Shown here: positions 44,346 through 55,149 of the stretch, piece by piece
Position numbering within the stretch: the first letter of the stretch is position 1
Layout: every line of letters starts with the position of its first letter
Source: Forficula auricularia
Lineage: Eukaryota; Arthropoda; Insecta; Dermaptera; Forficulidae
Assembly (NCBI GenBank): GCA_024734495.1
Contig: JALMQS010000187.1
Coordinates: 19,855,086 to 19,919,085, forward strand
Reading direction: 5' to 3'
Length of the DNA: 64,000 nt
The notes under the pieces: generated by a model
The model's input: only the letters and a program-made list of their open reading frames with translations
Databases searched by the model: none
Told to the model about the DNA's origin: nothing
Translations under genes and position numbers: made by a program

Positions 44346-45318
44346 TCTATATATTATATAAAATTAAGGTTTTGTCTGTACATTGGTCCAAATCAGGCCA
44401 AATTTTGGTTGCACATGTTTCAAGCAAAGTTATGAAAGAAAACACCCTCGAAAAAATTCCTATCTGTATGTCTGTCTGTCTGTATGTTTCCGTGGGTTCC
44501 GCGAAAAGTTGCTGACGATTCACGTAATAACGGCTAAAGGGATTATTATGAAATTTCATATTTATATCAGATGTCTTCTAACTTACGTTTTTAGATATAT
44601 AACGTTTTGATATTTTGACCCCAAAGGGGGTTTGGGAGGGGGGGCGCACGTATGAAAATCATCAAATAAATCCTAAACTATTAACTCTACGGCAAATTTT
44701 ATTATGAGCAAAGTTGTAGGGGATGCGATTTCTGACAACTTTTGTTTAAAAAAAATTTCCCCAAAAAGGGGGAGGGTGAAAAAATGTAAATTCTTGCCCT
44801 TGGAGCAAACTCAACCAAATTTTGTATACATAATCTCTCGGCCTCTAGAGAGCTAAAAATGCAAAAACTAACCACCTAAAATAGGGGGGGGGGGGGTCAA
44901 AAATGAAAATTCTTTCTCTTGGGCCAAACTCAACCAAATTTTGTATACATAATCTGTGGGTCACTAGGAGGCTAGAAATGCAAAAACTGGGTGCGGGGTG
45001 GGGGTGGGGTGAGGAGTGAGGCGGAGTAGGGTGGGGTCCAGGGGGCTAGGTGGGGGTGTGGGGCACGGGGTTGGAGGGCACGGGCTGGGGTCCGGGGTGG
45101 GTGGGGTGCGGGTGATGGTGTGGGGGCGGGGGGTGCATGGTGCGGGGTGCTGGAGGGGTTTTGGGGGTGGGGGTAAGTGGGTTAGGGTGCGGAATGGAGT
45201 GTTGGCGTGGTGGTGTGGGGGCGGGGGTTAGGCATGGTGCGGGGTGGGGGTGGGGGATCGAGGGGGGTTCAGGGGCGTGCCTCTGGCTAGAAAGAGGGCC
45301 GCCGGGCCTTGCATCTAG
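44346..45318 (+). mobile_element. non-autonomous Helitron with G-rich minisatellite
   Basis: Starts TCTATATATTATATAAAATT after A and ends CTAG before T, with the hairpin GAGGGCCGCCGGGCC just inside. The first 60 bases match 13464-13601. The interior contains the shared ATGAAAATTCT / TTTTGTATACATAATC module (44800-44960) and a long GGGGTG-type minisatellite (44990-45260). The three frames in that minisatellite (45016-45369) are simple-repeat artefacts. Confidence 0.8.
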
Positions 45319-45588
45319 TTTAACATAAAAATAAAGGAAATATTTGCTTTGGCAGTTTCTAAAAAACATAAATAAATTTTCTAGTTGTCTTAAATTTTAA
45401 GAACAATGGATTTGAATGAAGGGTGGGCAGAAAAATATTTTCTTTTGCTGATTATATTAAGCTCGTTGAATTATGTCTATTATTTGAAAAGTGATTTAGA
45501 TTTTTTATGACACTGCATCGCCTTCAGGAAGGTCAATCTGAATAGTTTTACGCCTGGGCGCCTGGAGCCTAGACAACAGACTGTTCAG

Positions 45589-45625
<37 letters not shown>

Positions 45626-46424
45626 ATATCTTGTTTGCCGATAATATTCAATTGAGAGTTCTGAAATATAATTGGGGTTTTCTGAATTGAATTAAAATTT
45701 CTCAAATACAATTGGGCTTTTCTGATATATATAGATGAAAAAGATGTAGACTGATTTATTATTACAAAACCTAGCTTAGATTAAAATCATGGACACATGT
45801 ACTATATAAAGAAGGGAGATTTCCCTTAAAAAAAACTGCAACCCCATTGGCTCTTTTATTTTTTCCAAACTGACCAACTCATTAATTCAATCCCATTAGA
45901 CTAGTGATAGACGAGTATATACAGTCAGAATTGTCGCCCTTAATCTTGATAAAATTATAATGGCGCTAGTCCCTCGGATACCCAAAAACTGACCACAACT
46001 GATAAGACCAAAAAAGGGCTCTTTCAATCAATATAGAATTGCATTTAGTAAATTTCTTCCGCATAAATGCTTTTTTTACTAAAAATCATATTAAACATAG
46101 AACAGAAAAAGGGTGAGAAATTTTTTTTTTTCAATCAATTATCTACTTTAAAAGAAAGGCATATCTTCTAGAAATGGTTGAATTGTTTATAAGTATTTGT
46201 CAGAAACAACATTTTCAAAATTTTAATCAAATTAATCTACAGCTTCATTACTAAAAAAAATAAGATAAATTTCCGACTTCATGCCACCTAAACTATAGCT
46301 CACTTATATTATGAATTTTAAATGTAATCTACGACTCAGGCAACTTTGGAATAAATTTAAAGCTGAAAGAAAAATCCCTAATTCTTTTAAGTATTTGATC
46401 CCTATATCTTATTTTATTATATTA
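45319..46424. other. no gene recognised; (TA)n at 45590-45622
   Basis: AT-rich with a perfect TA microsatellite. No exon features. Confidence 0.45.
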
Positions 46425-46990
46425 AACGAGGAATTCTTGTATATATATTTAGAATCGGTTTCTCGAAAACGGCTCTAACGATTTGGATGAAATTCACGGG
46501 TTAGGGGTTTTTGTGTTGACAATTCTATCTGTCACGGTCTCATCTTCGGCTAAGTTGTTTTTGATGAGTTTTTTGGTAATTGAAATAAGTCACAGGTGGT
46601 TGTTTGAATAAAAATTTATAATTACATTTTTTTCAATTTTCTTTTAATAAAATTAATTGATTTTTTTATTTTAAATTCCACTAATAGATCATTATCAAAT
46701 ATTATTATATATTAGAATTTGCCAATTTAATTAATTAAAGGTATTTTTCTATAAAATAACTTATTATTAGAATATCAATTTTATTCTCTTAAAAAATCCG
46801 ACAATTCGAAGGATCGTACCTCCTTCTTCAGGATTTAAAAGGGTCAACGAAAGAACCTCGGTGTATATTAATATTATTTTTAATTGCAATTACATTCAAA
46901 ACTTTGTGGCCAGTGATACGTCTTGATGATGGCCATAAGCGTTGGTAAAAATATAAATTAGGTAAGTTTTATTTCAATTTTATTTTATTT
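46425..46990 (-). repeat. inverted copy of the 50940-51570 repeat
   Basis: TTTCTCGAAAACGGCTCTAA near the left end and GATTTAAAAGGGTCAACGAA near the right reappear inverted at 50940-51570. A third, partial copy (47280-47705) is in the opposite orientation. AGAGCCGTTTTCGAGAAACC and AACCCGTGAATTTCATC mark the family. It contains a decayed ribozyme-like segment at 46800-46840. Confidence 0.6.
46795..46840 (-). ncRNA. decayed hammerhead-like segment
   Basis: The minus strand reads CCTGAAGAAGGAGG, TCCTTC and GAATTGTC. The CUGAAGA core is there but GAAA has become GAAT and stem I has lost a C. The copy at 51160-51200 has the same changes, so they are inherited. Confidence 0.3.
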
Positions 46991-47189
46991 TGGCTTCTAA
47001 TAAAAATCGACCCTTTTACCTGAATTTAAAATTAAAAATAATAAATTATGTTGATTAATGTCCATTATAATTAGTAGATTAAAACATCTATACTTATATT
47101 GTTTTATGGTATCAATCTAGAAAGAAAAATTCTATCTGATGATCTCAGTTATTTTTATCTTTATTTCAACCAATGTTGTTCTAACCAAT

Positions 47190-47238
47190 TGAGTACTTGA
47201 AAAAGTCTCGAGAGAGACGAAACGATTGTACAAAAATT
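47190..47238 (+). ncRNA. variant hammerhead (U3/A8 core), stem III altered
   Basis: GTAC, TTGAAAA, stem II GTCTC/GAGAC, GAAACGATT, GTAC. The core carries the same U3/A8 pair as 22167-22216, although the two copies differ in stem II. Stem III reads CGATT instead of CGTC, so cleavage is doubtful. Confidence 0.45.
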
Positions 47239-47279
47239 GAAGAAGAACTTCAATAAAACAAAACTTTGTCTAATAAACT

Positions 47280-47705
47280 GAATTTTTAATCTATTAAAAA
47301 TAATATTAATATATCGTTTTTAACTGAATCTAAAAAATTAACCGATCATCTAATAAATTATTATATAGAAAAATACCTTTAATTAATTAAATTGGCAAAT
47401 TCTAATATATAATAATATTTGATAATGATCTATTAGTGGAATTTAAAATAAAAAAATCAATTAATTTTTTAAAAGAAATTGAAAAAAATGTAATTATAAA
47501 TTTTTATTCAAACAACCAACTAAGAATAATTATTTCAATTAACAAAAAACCCATCAAAAACAACTTAGCCGAAGATGAGACCGGGGCAGATCGAATTATC
47601 AACACAAACACCCTCCTAACCCGTGAATTTCATCCAAATCGTTAGAGCCGTTTTCGAGAAACCGATTCTATATATACAAGAATTGCTCGTTTAATATAAT
47701 AAGAT
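47280..47705 (+). repeat. third partial copy of the 50940 repeat
   Basis: AAATACCTTTAATTAATTAA at 47371 and CGTTAGAGCCGTTTTCGAGA at 47640 match 51245 and 51515. The frame 47436-47645 is repeat read-through. Confidence 0.6.
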
Positions 47706-48592
47706 AAGATTAATTTTTAATTTTTAAATGTTATTAAAAATTATCATAATTCCAATGTGTCCAAATAGTTTAAGACGATCATTCATTTCAAAAACTAAAT
47801 AGACGATATTTTGCTTAACTTTTTTAAGATCTATGGTTTTATGTGCTTTTTACATACCGAATCCGAAGCCCTTGACTGAATTCTATTTACTAGATATAAT
47901 TACACTTCTGTTCATATAAATAAACCCTGACGAAGTAATGTAATGAAGACTTGAAATAGTTATTAAAATTCCGGATCTTTCTCTTAAATCCTCGATTGGT
48001 TGATTACCACTGCAGCAATCTCTTCCATTGGAATTTTTCTATTTTAATATATGCTAATTTTAAGAAGTGAAAATCAGCAAATCAACTTTCATAAATAAAA
48101 TTAAAATTTTTTTTTTTTTAGTGACTGCTCTCCTAATAAATTATAATTAAGATAATTTATAGTTTTTCGAAAAACAAGTCAAACACGTTTATATATAAAT
48201 ATATGTATATATATTGACAATGCAATTAATCAATTAAAAGTAGAAAGATTTCGTAATGGATTCCGCTCTAGGGTAAGACATTGACAACATCGATAATAGA
48301 TATGAATTGATTTGTATAATCAATCTAGTCGTACCTTAAATGAATCTTATCTACTATTAAAAAATAAGATTATCGATGTTTGAAAAAAATTAATTTGAAT
48401 TTTAATTAAATTATTGGAAATTGATTGTGGGTGGACAATTTTTTTTTCTTCCACTCAAACAAGAGAATAGCATTAAACCCGGAAAAAGAGTCAAGAATCA
48501 ATCAGTCTTTGGTATTTTTGGTGTATTTGAAATCATGGGTAATATACGTAAAGCACGCAGAAAGGTATGCCTTCGTCAAAATATTTAGTATA
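47706..48592. other. no gene recognised
   Basis: AT-rich. A weak hammerhead look-alike at about 47936-47980 is not supported. Confidence 0.4.
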
Positions 48593-49790
48593 CCGGGTGA
48601 GTTTTTTTATCTTGAGACTCAAAAATAGTGCATTATATGAAAAAAAGTTTCAAATAAAAGTTTATTAATATCAGAGGGGAAACTAAACTACGCTATTGTT
48701 TTTCAACCTAGAACAAGCTTTCAAGGGTATTTCTGTTTTTTAAATGGAAACCTATATGTTTCTGTACATATTCTTAATCTAGAAAAAACTGAACAACTTT
48801 TATTAGAACTATTTTTTTATACGACATCAAATAAACAAAATATTAAATCAATTAGATCTCAAAAAATCCTAATAATTAGTTTAAACAATCATTCAATTTA
48901 ATTATGAAATAATAATGATTAAATATTTAATTATTAAATAAATAATTTAATAATTTTTCGACACTGTTCTGAGACATTTCAGAGTGCATCGCAAGTCTTC
49001 TGGATGAATTCCAGTTCCAATTTCGTTATTTTGGCCTTTTAAATTTCTTCGTTTACAATTCAGGTTTTTTTTAACAGATTTACAACACGATAAAATGAAG
49101 CTCTTGAGGGTGTATCCCTGTCAGGAAAATGCTCGGCATCCATTTCAATGAGAGCCCTATAACACTTTCTCCACATTCAGCATAAATTAAGACAATTTCA
49201 ATTCTGTCTTCAACAAAAAATGCTCCATTTTTATTATGATAATACAATTAAAATATCTACTGGATTGACAAGAGAAAGAAACTTTTTTAAACTCAATAAT
49301 TTTAAATAGTAGTTCTATTAAGTAGAAAATAACCTCTTAAATCTGAGTATAACTAAGTTTTAATATCATTATAAACACTTATATTCTCATTGTTGTGACT
49401 TTTCGATTTAATAAATATTTATTTAATAATTAATTATTTAATCATTATTATTTGATAATTAAGTTGAATAATTGTTAAAAATAATTATTAAGATTTTTAT
49501 TGAGAATCAATTAATTTAATATTTTTTTTATTTGATGTCGTATAAAAAAATGTTCTTATAAAAGATGGTCAGTTTTTTTTTCTAGATTAAGAATATGTAC
49601 AGAAACATATAGGTTTCCATTAAAAACAGGAATTTTACCAAGAAATACCCTTGAAAGCTTGCTTTATGTCGACAAACAATAGCGTAGTTTAGTTTCCCTT
49701 GATATAAATAAACTTTTATTTGAAACTTTTTCATATAATGCACTGTTTTTGACTTATAATACTGTCTCAAGATAAAAAAAACTCACCCGG
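48593..49790. mobile_element. Tc1/mariner-type element with transposase relic, copy 2 of the 12249 family
   Basis: CCGGGTGAGTTTTTTTATC and its inverse end CTCACCCGG are flanked by TA on both sides (48591-48592, 49791-49792). Outer arms (48593-48965 and 49405-49790) are inverted copies of each other and of the 12249 element. The centre (49106-49400) carries unique sequence encoding a transposase N-terminal relic on the minus strand. Confidence 0.7.
49110..49228 (-). pseudogene. transposase N-terminal helix-turn-helix relic (DUF4817-like)
   Basis: From a minus-strand ATG at 49228, two frameshifts apart, the sequence reads FVEDRIEIVLIYAECGESV and then ALIEMDAEHFPDRDTP. The pattern (IVLIYAECGxS, then RALxExxAExFPDRxxP) is that of the helix-turn-helix domain at the start of many arthropod mariner-type transposases. 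It is broken and lacks the catalytic part. It shows that the foldback family 12249/48593 descends from a DDE transposon. Confidence 0.55.
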
Positions 49791-49904
49791 TATATTTTAA
49801 ATAAAATTTATTCTGAAAAATCGAAATACTTGTGGTAATGGATTTGAAATAATAATTAAACAAAGCAATCTTTTAAAAATAATTTGAAAAAAATAGAATT
49901 ATAT

Positions 49905-49998
49905 TATGCATGGCTTGGGATCGAACCAGAATGAGTCTGAATAATTAAATTAAAAATGCTTATTTAACCCACTGAGCTAACTCGCTGACAGAGCCGGG
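49905..49998 (-). tRNA. tRNA-derived sequence (decayed)
   Basis: The minus strand has an A box TAGCTCAGTGGGTTA and a B box GGTTCGATCCC, but the anticodon arm is AT-rich and irregular (TTTTTAATTTAATTATTC). This is a pseudo-tRNA or SINE relic. Confidence 0.5.
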
Positions 49999-50549
49999 GC
50001 TCGGAAAATAGGCCTTTTAAATTACCTCGGAAAGCATCCCTTGATAAGAAATCATTAAATAAACGGCTTTTTAATTGAAATTTTTTATTAAAAATTCAGT
50101 TAAAATATGTTGAAATTGAATTCAAACATGTTCAATGTTGCAATTTAAACTTTTAAATTGACATATTATTGTTTAATTAATATGTTTATTAGTTGATGAT
50201 TGTTAACGAATTTAATCAAAAATGTTTTTCTCTGCTATTTTAGAATCAATTCAGATTTTATTTTATTTAAAATTTGCCAAAAATTCTATTGTTTAGAATT
50301 CTGATTCGGATTTTAATTGTATTTCCTAAATAAATTTTTATGAACTGATTAAAAATTGCTTCAGAGGAGCGGAATGCATCCCATGCATGAATGGAATATA
50401 TATATGAGTTCCAAATTTTTATTATTAAGAAGTCAAAGAACTTACTTAGGAGAGGGACTCTCAACAGAAACCAGGCGGTTTTGCTACTCAGATCGAGCGT
50501 AAGGATGTATGTCTACTCTGGCTGCGAAGCAGCCATAAACATATAATAT
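49999..50549. other. no gene recognised
   Basis: AT-rich. The minus frame 50267-50464 has no support. Confidence 0.4.
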
Positions 50550-50890
50550 AAGACTCTTATATGGGAAGCTTCTCATTGAAGAATAGTCATTTTTTTTTCT
50601 TTAGAATCTTAGTATATTATTTTTGTTTTATTTAGGTGTCTTAATACTTTTTCCCTGTAGAAGGGAGTTTTTTTACGTAGTGAGGTTGTTAGGCTCACGT
50701 CCAACCCCTTTAGTCGCCTTTTACGACAAGCAGAGGATACTATGGACCTATTCTACCCCCGGTCCATAGGGGTCTCAGTGTGCAATATTTTTTTTACTAT
50801 TAGGAGTTATTGGTAAAAAGTCGGGAAATTTCATAAGTCAACTGGTGTTACAACATACGACTTTCACATTCTCACTTATTTGAAAGTACC
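50550..50890 (-). repeat. dispersed repeat, inverted copy of 10250-10530
   Basis: CTTTAGTCGCCTTTTACGAC, AAGCAGAGGATACTATGGAC and CGGTCCATAGGGGTCTCAGT mirror 10250-10345. The outer part (TTAGAATCTTAGTATATTAT) also mirrors 10450-10480. Confidence 0.6.
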
Positions 50891-50939
50891 TGGAACACCG
50901 AGCGATGCTCGGTAATTTTTGGATTCAGTTAAAAGCGAT

Positions 50940-51570
50940 ATATTAATATTATTTTTAATTTTAAATTCAGGTAAAAAGGTCGATTTTTAATCGCAGCCAA
51001 AATAAAATAAAATTGAAATAAAACTTAATTTATTTTTACCAACGTTTATGACCCGCTATGGCCATCATCAAGACGTATCACTGGCCACAAAGTTTTGAAT
51101 GTAATTGCAATTAAAAATAATATTAATATACACGGAGGTTCTTTCGTTGACCCTTTTTAAATCCTGAAGAAGGAGGCACGATCCTTCGAATTGTCGGATT
51201 TTTAAGAGAATGAAATTGATATTCTAATAAATTATTTTATAGAAAAATACCTTTAATTAATTAAATTGGCAAATTCTAATATATAATAATATTTGTAATG
51301 ATCTATTAGTGGAATTTAAAATAAAAAAACCAATTAATTTTATTAAAAGAAAATTGAAAAAAATGTAATTATAAATTTTTATTCAAACAACCACCTGTGA
51401 ATAATTATTTCAATTAACAAAAACCCCATCAAAAACAACTTACCCGAAGATTAGACCGTGACAGATCGAATTGTCAACATAAAAACCCCCTAACCCGTGA
51501 ATTTCATCCAAATCGTTAGAGCCGTTTACGAGAAACCGATTATATATATATACAAGAATCCCCTTCCTTT
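50940..51570 (+). repeat. dispersed repeat with decayed ribozyme, inverted to 46425
   Basis: Contains TTTATGACCCGCTATGGCCA, TCGTTGACCCTTTTTAAATC, GGAGGCACGATCCTTCGAAT and TTTCATCCAAATCGTTAGAG. A CUGAAGA-like segment at 51160-51200 is the plus-strand partner of 46795-46840. Confidence 0.55.
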
Positions 51571-52688
51571 ATTTCAATCGGATTAAAATTTATACACGAG
51601 TAATAAATAACTCATGACACTTGGTAAGTACACCAATTGTTTAAAGAATCGTTAGTACCGTTTTTGAGAAAATCAAAGAAAAAAGAATAATCTTTTAAAA
51701 AATTTTAAATTAAAAAGATATGAACGAAAATATTATTTATATTGAAGTCAATCGCCACAGATACGATTAAAATGTTCTTACTAATATTTACATAATAACT
51801 GACTGGAATAAGAAAAGAAAAAAACATCTTGTTTGTTTTTCTCGACTAAAGGAGTTCTAAGTTCCAGACAGTCTCGATATTGGGCAAGTAATTGGTTGAT
51901 AAATGGGGCATCTTGAGGGCCCCACAAAGGTTAAATGGTAAATGGGGCCTCGTTTCTGGCTAGTGGCTTTCATTCAGCACATAAATCACGATTTCAACAC
52001 GTCATGCTTTAATAGCTACAGATTTAGATTCTCCCCACTGGAAAGGAAGTGAATCGCCCTATTGGCTTTGCAAAAGAGATCCTTCGAGGAAAAAATACGG
52101 GTGCATATGGAATTCTACAAATACATATGAATGAATTATATACTCTAGACATCCAAATTGTTTTCACTCAATCCGCGCAGCGCTATCTGTCAACGAATTA
52201 TATAAATATACCCAATCCTCTAGAAATAATTTAATATGATAAATGAAATATAGTTTTATAAATAACAACATCCTTTAAATATTTTCCCTTCAACCTCAGC
52301 TTCTACTTCAAGAAGAGTTATAATTAGCTAAGTCTTGTGACTAAGACACTCGTTTTACAGTAGATATTAAATCCAGCACCAAGAAAAATTATATATGGTG
52401 TAATTGGACACTTTTAAAGACTCGCATCCATAATTACCTTCACCTCTGACCCAAATCCTGAAATTTATTTCTATCTGATTATTTTGACGATGCAAGGGCT
52501 CATCCCGCAGACAACTGGTGTTTGTAACTCTTGATGCAGCAACTTATTGCATCAATATTATTTAAATAAATTGAGTGGGACAATTTGTCTAAAACATGAT
52601 CTATTTTTGGCTTGAATCTGCGTCAATTCTTGCGAAGTGGGGCTATTTTCTGATTCATTGATTTAAGAGCATTTGTAGGGGTAAACAT
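51571..52688. other. no gene recognised; less AT-rich patch 51840-52080
   Basis: 51840-52080 is non-repetitive within the window and moderately GC-rich (CTTGAGGGCCCCACAAAGG), so it is a candidate for conserved non-coding DNA. No WIF-like exon could be read on either strand. Confidence 0.4.
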
Positions 52689-52727
52689 GTAACACTTAGA
52701 TTTTTTTTAAATAACTAATAACATGTA

Positions 52728-53329
52728 CAGGGTGACCACGAGATACCGCCTACGTTTTGTGTCAATAAAAACAATCATTAATTTTTCAAAGACACTATTT
52801 ATTTATCCTAACTTACACAGCCGTGGTTATACTGTCATTTACTTTTACGCGTAGAGAAATGATGCCAGGACGTAGGACGTCCTTCTTCCCTGAGGCGATC
52901 TTTCTATTCTGTCCAGGCAGCTCCTCCAAACTCGCTCTCAGTGCATCCTCTGAGTGACCAACGCCACCTCAGTACGTATCGCCGCTTTCAAGTCATCTAA
53001 AGTACGGGGTTTATGTCGATAAACTTGCTCTTTCAAATGTCCCCACAAATAAAAATCACACATGTTAAGGTCCGGAGATCGAGGAGGCCAGTGCACATCT
53101 CCAAATCTTGAAATCAGGTGACCTGATCAGGACCTGTGGAGGAGCTTCCTGGACAGAATAGAAAATTGCCTCAGGGAAGAAGGACGTCACCTTCCTGACA
53201 TCATTTTCTCTACGTAAAGTAAATGGCGTATAACCACAACTATGTAACTTAAGTTAAATAAATAGTATCTTGAAAAATTAATATTGTTTTTTTATTTCTA
53301 AAACGTAAATGTTTCTCGTGGTCACCCTG
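52728..53329. mobile_element. nested mariner-type foldback, CAGGGTGACCACGAGATA end
   Basis: CAGGGTGACCACGAGATACC at the left and CTCGTGGTCACCCTG at the right, TA on both sides (52726-52727, 53330-53331). Arms are palindromic (about 52728-52930 and 53140-53329) with a transposase fragment between. It sits inside the 52689 copy. Confidence 0.7.
52985..53105 (-). pseudogene. DDE transposase fragment
   Basis: The minus strand encodes DVHWPPRSPDLNMCDFYLWG, then HLKEQVYRHKPRTLDDLKAA. This is the same conserved WPPRSPDL / LWGxLK block as 29949-30158, from a different element family. It is truncated on both sides. Confidence 0.7.
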
Positions 53330-53748
53330 TATTTTAAATGCAATGAAATTGAATAAGCTTTCAAATAATATGATATAGTTTTAATCTTTCTTAATAAGTG
53401 TAACATAAATTTAAAACATTTTATTTAAAAATTACACTTTAAATGAAATCAAATCGTATAATTTGATATTTATCGATATTTGATGAAATCTAATATCCTT
53501 ATTATTATAATATAATTATATTATAATCTTTCAACCGTTGCGTTAATCGAGGATAAGAGCAGCTACTACCTACCTAGCCAATGTTCTTGGTATGACAGCA
53601 AATAAGTCTTAAACATTTATTAAGAAAAGTTAAAAATATATCATATTAAAAGTTTATCCAACTTCATTGCATTAAAGATACATTCCATTAGTTTTTTTTT
53701 TTTTTTTTAATCAAAGCTTTTTACGGGCTTCGTTTTGGCCGACAGTGT

Positions 53749-54160
53749 ATATAATAATAAATTATTAGCTAATTTGTTTCGTACTAGAGAGTCACTTGAA
53801 GAGATTGAAATTACCTGAAGAATCCACGGATATTTCCTAAACAGACATGTCTAAAATTTGTTGATCGAATTTTGCAATATAATTTCAAGAAATGTTAGCA
53901 AAAAAGTTACAATGCGTATGCACATCGGGTAAAAAATTATATGAAAAGCAGACCATACAAGACAGGGAAGACTGAAAATTTAAAATTAGTAGTGAAATAT
54001 CGTAAGTTCTAAATTTAGTATGGTGTAAAACAGGCTTAAGGGTCGTAGTACTTTTTAACGTTGATGGGTATCTAGTGTGCTCCACTTTTTTTGACAAGTT
54101 TAATTGAAGTCGACATCAATCTGATGAAGCATCTTTTAGACTAATGTTGTGCGAAATAAA
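53749..54160. other. no gene recognised
   Basis: AT-rich. CTGATGA at 54120 is followed by a hairpin-like region and GAAATAAA, but no cleavage triplet; not accepted as a ribozyme. Confidence 0.4.
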
Positions 54161-54236
54161 TGGTTTGGGAGGGATTCGATCCCGGATCTCGCGCTTGGTA
54201 GTCAATCGCGTTAAATCCGGCCAGCTGAGCTTTAAA
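54160..54236 (-). tRNA. tRNA-derived sequence
   Basis: The minus strand has GCTCAGCTGG at the A-box position, CGCGATTGACTACCAAGCGC as an anticodon-like arm and GGGATCGAATCCC as a T-arm. The acceptor ends do not pair well, so it is more likely a pseudo-tRNA or SINE head than a working gene. Confidence 0.5.
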
Positions 54237-54769
54237 TTAATAAATGATTATAAGATATTCTTTACCTGAAAAGGCCCATTGAATTAGAATTAGTAGCAGG
54301 CATTTATTTATTAAAGCGCATGCTGGGTGGACCATCTCTAAGGGGTTGTTTGTTTGTTTGTTATCGCTATACGTCAGTGACAGAATTTCATCTTTTTATA
54401 TGAAATAACAAAGGATGTTCTTCATTTGAATATTAATTACTTCAATTTATAATTAATACAACTCTACAAGTCTTATTCTACTAATTTTTAATGTTTTTTT
54501 TGAGATTAAATTAAATTGAAGGTAACGTCAATGTTTTAAACTTTTTTATGATTCTTTTCTTCTTTATTTAGTTATACCCCTATAGCAATTTTTTCTTGAC
54601 TCTTTTATAAGGAAAAAAGTTAACTTTTTCTATTATATTAATTTAAATAATTAAATGATGAGAAATATTATTTATTTAACGGCCACTTTTTGTTCTGTGA
54701 AAAAGAACTTTAAATTTAATTAATCAATCACATGGGCTCTTATAGAATGGGAGGAAAGGAGGGATTGGG

Positions 54770-54935
54770 ATATTGAAACCAATCGACTTGATTGGGGAAT
54801 AATGGAATTGAAATAATTATCGGAAAAGAGGTTTTTTTATTTAATTAGATTTTTCCTCTTATTAAAAACAAGGACTAAAGAGATGAATAGTGACACTTGA
54901 TGGTGGAGAAGTAACTCTGAATCGAAGCAAAAATA
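54770..54935 (+). repeat. inverted monomer of the 55150-56110 array
   Basis: TGGAATTGAAATAATTATCG, AAAACAAGGACTAAAGAG and TGGTGGAGAAGTAACTCTG are the reverse complement of the array unit. Confidence 0.6.
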
Positions 54936-55149
54936 CAATGCATACATTTCAATTAATGCAAAATAATTGCGTCTGACAAAATTTAAAACATGGGCTCTTG
55001 TGGTACTTCTTTACAGCCTCAACCAAGGCCGTATAATTATTTTTTTTTTAATTAAATAACAATGTATCTAGTTTTATAATAATTCAATTAAATTGGCAAA
55101 TTCTAATACATAACTTTTTCATTACTAACTCTTTGTGGGATTTAACACT

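Larger units (their letters stand above)
52689..53748 (+). mobile_element. Tc1/mariner-like element, second copy, interrupted
   Basis: Contains the sub-terminal ACTTAGATTTTTTTTAAA of 15378 at 52691 and the right end GGCCGACAGTG. The left terminal bases are missing. The helix-turn-helix region at 53530-53635 reads GCGTTAATCGAGGATAAGAG, CTAGCCAATGTTCTTGG. Another element (52728-53329) is inserted inside. Confidence 0.6.

Noticed and set aside
45016..45369. Three overlapping frames on both strands in the G-rich tract
   Set aside because: They translate a GGGGTG minisatellite inside a Helitron (Gly/Val/Trp or Pro/His repeats), with no start context or domain.
47436..47645. 69-codon plus frame
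   Set aside because: It lies within a three-copy dispersed repeat and has no protein homology I recognise.
47936..47980. CTGACGA with a hairpin and GAAATAG as a hammerhead
   Set aside because: An extra base precedes GAAA, stem I does not form and no cleavage triplet is in place.
54118..54165. CTGATGA, a hairpin and GAAAT before a tRNA-like sequence
   Set aside because: The position after the expected U16.1 is G and stem I is absent.
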